Shown: in pieces, positions 63,088-64,000 of the stretch
Numbering within the stretch: the stretch's first letter is position 1
Layout: each line of letters opens with the position of its first letter
DNA from: Thiosocius teredinicola
GTDB lineage: Bacteria; Pseudomonadota; Gammaproteobacteria; Chromatiales; Chromatiaceae
Direction: 5' to 3'
Length of the DNA stretch: 64,000 nt
Assembly: GCF_002009425.1 (NCBI RefSeq)
Contig: NZ_CP019936.1
Location: 4,203,297 to 4,267,296 of the forward strand
Made by a program: the position numbers and the translations under genes
The notes under the pieces: model-generated
Told to the model about the DNA's origin: nothing
The model's database searches: none
What the model saw: only the letters and a program-made list of their open reading frames with translations

Positions 63088-64000
63088 ATGGTGATTGCGA
63101 TGAAACACCCGGCAGCCCTCGCCAACGATATTCGGCAAACACCGTGCGGCCGTCATGCAGTACGTGAAGCCCTGGTATTTCTGTCTACATTGATCTTGCT
63201 GGCCAGTGTCGCCGGCAAGGCACCGGCCGATACCGGGGCGCAAGTGGAACTCACCGGCACGGTCCACTCGACCGGCATTTCCGGTTACCCCGGGTCGAAG
63301 TTCACACTCGGCGACGCAGACAGCGACAGCCGCGGCCTGGTCGGCGTGTTGTCGCGCGAGCGGTCCGACAAGCCGTGTTTCGTCAGCGCCGGCTGGGAGG
63401 ACGTGAACAAATCCTCGACCAATGGTGCGGCGACCAAAGACCTGTGCGGCAAGAAAGGGCCGAGTTCCGGCACGATGGGTGGTACCTATGCAAACACCGG
63501 GGGCAACGCCAACCGTGTGTTCGTCACCGGTGCGCAGGTGTGCATGAACAAAGGCGACGACCGGGTCAAGGGCATCCATCTGCGCGGCCAGCGCATCAAT
63601 GACGCCGGCGAACTGGTGAACTTCGGCCCCGACGCCCAAGACTCGCGCACCAACTGTCATCAGGATCACTGGAAGCGATGGGTGGAATGCCCCGCCGGCC
63701 AGATCGCCACCGCGGCAATCATCCACTACTCGGCCGGCGACACGCCGCGCAGCTGGACCGGTATCGGTCTGCAATGTCGCGCCATCAAAAGCACAGGGGC
63801 AAGCACCACGCTCACCACCGAAGCGAGCACGCTCGACAGCGTGACGGATACCGGGCCGAAGGCGCTGACCGAACTACCCGGTTGCAACGATACCGAGGCG
63901 CTCGACATTCGCGCGGTCGCCTGGAACATCGCCGACGACTGGGCAGCGTTCTCCCGCAAGGTAGAACGCCAGAGCGGGACGAATCTGGGCGCTTGCATCG
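63088..64000 (+). CDS. Secreted protein of unknown function (3' end missing)
   Basis: This frame runs from ATG 63088 (alternatives at GTG 63091 and ATG 63100) to the right edge without a stop. A hydrophobic segment ('ALVFLSTLILLASVAG') looks like a signal peptide. The mature part is rich in Gly and Cys, with 'PCFVSAGWEDVNKSS', 'VCMNKGDDRVKGIHLRG' and 'GLQCRAIKS'. The paired Cys suggest disulfides in the periplasm or outside. I do not recognise the family. Confidence 0.7.
   Translation, partial: MVIAMKHPAALANDIRQTPCGRHAVREALVFLSTLILLASVAGKAPADTGAQVELTGTVHSTGISGYPGSKFTLGDADSDSRGLVGVLSRERSDKPCFVSAGWEDVNKSSTNGAATKDLCGKKGPSSGTMGGTYANTGGNANRVFVTGAQVCMNKGDDRVKGIHLRGQRINDAGELVNFGPDAQDSRTNCHQDHWKRWVECPAGQIATAAIIHYSAGDTPRSWTGIGLQCRAIKSTGASTTLTTEASTLDSVTDTGPKALTELPGCNDTEALDIRAVAWNIADDWAAFSRKVERQSGTNLGACI

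Overview
The window reads as a chromosomal segment of a chemolithoautotrophic, probably sulfur-oxidising gammaproteobacterium. This rests on a complete alpha-carboxysome operon with form IA RuBisCO, a DAB-type inorganic-carbon uptake cluster, a DsrE-like secreted protein, high GC with GC-rich third positions, and gammaproteobacterial housekeeping genes. I cannot name the genus. No rRNA, tRNA, CRISPR array, transposase or integrase was recognised.

Left part (1-19.6 kb). A truncated periplasmic binding protein gene is followed by a tight minus-strand operon (8547 down to 697): Nudix hydrolase, PhoU-like/aminoglycoside-phosphotransferase fusion, RimK-type ATP-grasp enzyme, HprK-related kinase, SixA-Nudix fusion, second histidine phosphatase, metallophosphoesterase and amphi-Trp protein. 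It resembles the poorly understood 'GAK' gene set and carries a perfect 355-bp tandem duplication at its 3' end. Next come a binding-protein/GGDEF-EAL pair (the second gene frameshifted), a GAF histidine kinase, an RRM protein, RhlE helicase and a discoidin-like protein. A mosaic patch then holds a pyruvate kinase stump, a sulfotransferase and an orphan Prim-Pol protein.

Central part (20.3-40.4 kb), a CO2-concentrating supercluster. The plus-strand operon is cbbL, cbbS, csoS2, csoSCA, csoS4A, csoS4B, two csoS1 genes, a ferritin-like gene, an acRAF/PCD-like gene, mcdA, mcdB and a cbbR-type LysR gene. A DsrE-like gene and a second ParA-family ATPase follow. A minus-strand set encodes a free-standing RuBisCO small-subunit-like protein, CsoS1D and a Nudix hydrolase. 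Divergent from it is a dab operon: DabB-like antiporter subunit, extra membrane subunit, DabA and a PII-like protein. Together these would load bicarbonate, build and position carboxysomes, and fix CO2.

Right part (40.5-64 kb). An ion-transport group comes first: NaChBac-type channel, MscS-like channel, a soluble MgtE-N/CBS protein and MgtE. Then come pyruvate carboxylase, a divergent transglutaminase/DUF2126 pair, two large unknown membrane proteins (one an alpha/beta-hydrolase-TPR fusion), the zwf-opcA pair, a secreted GH5 glycosidase and a truncated secreted protein. The most novel-looking items are the small-subunit-like protein beside csoS1D, the GAK-like phospho-signalling operon, the predicted -1 frameshift site in csoS2, the orphan Prim-Pol protein, and the hydrolase-TPR membrane pair.
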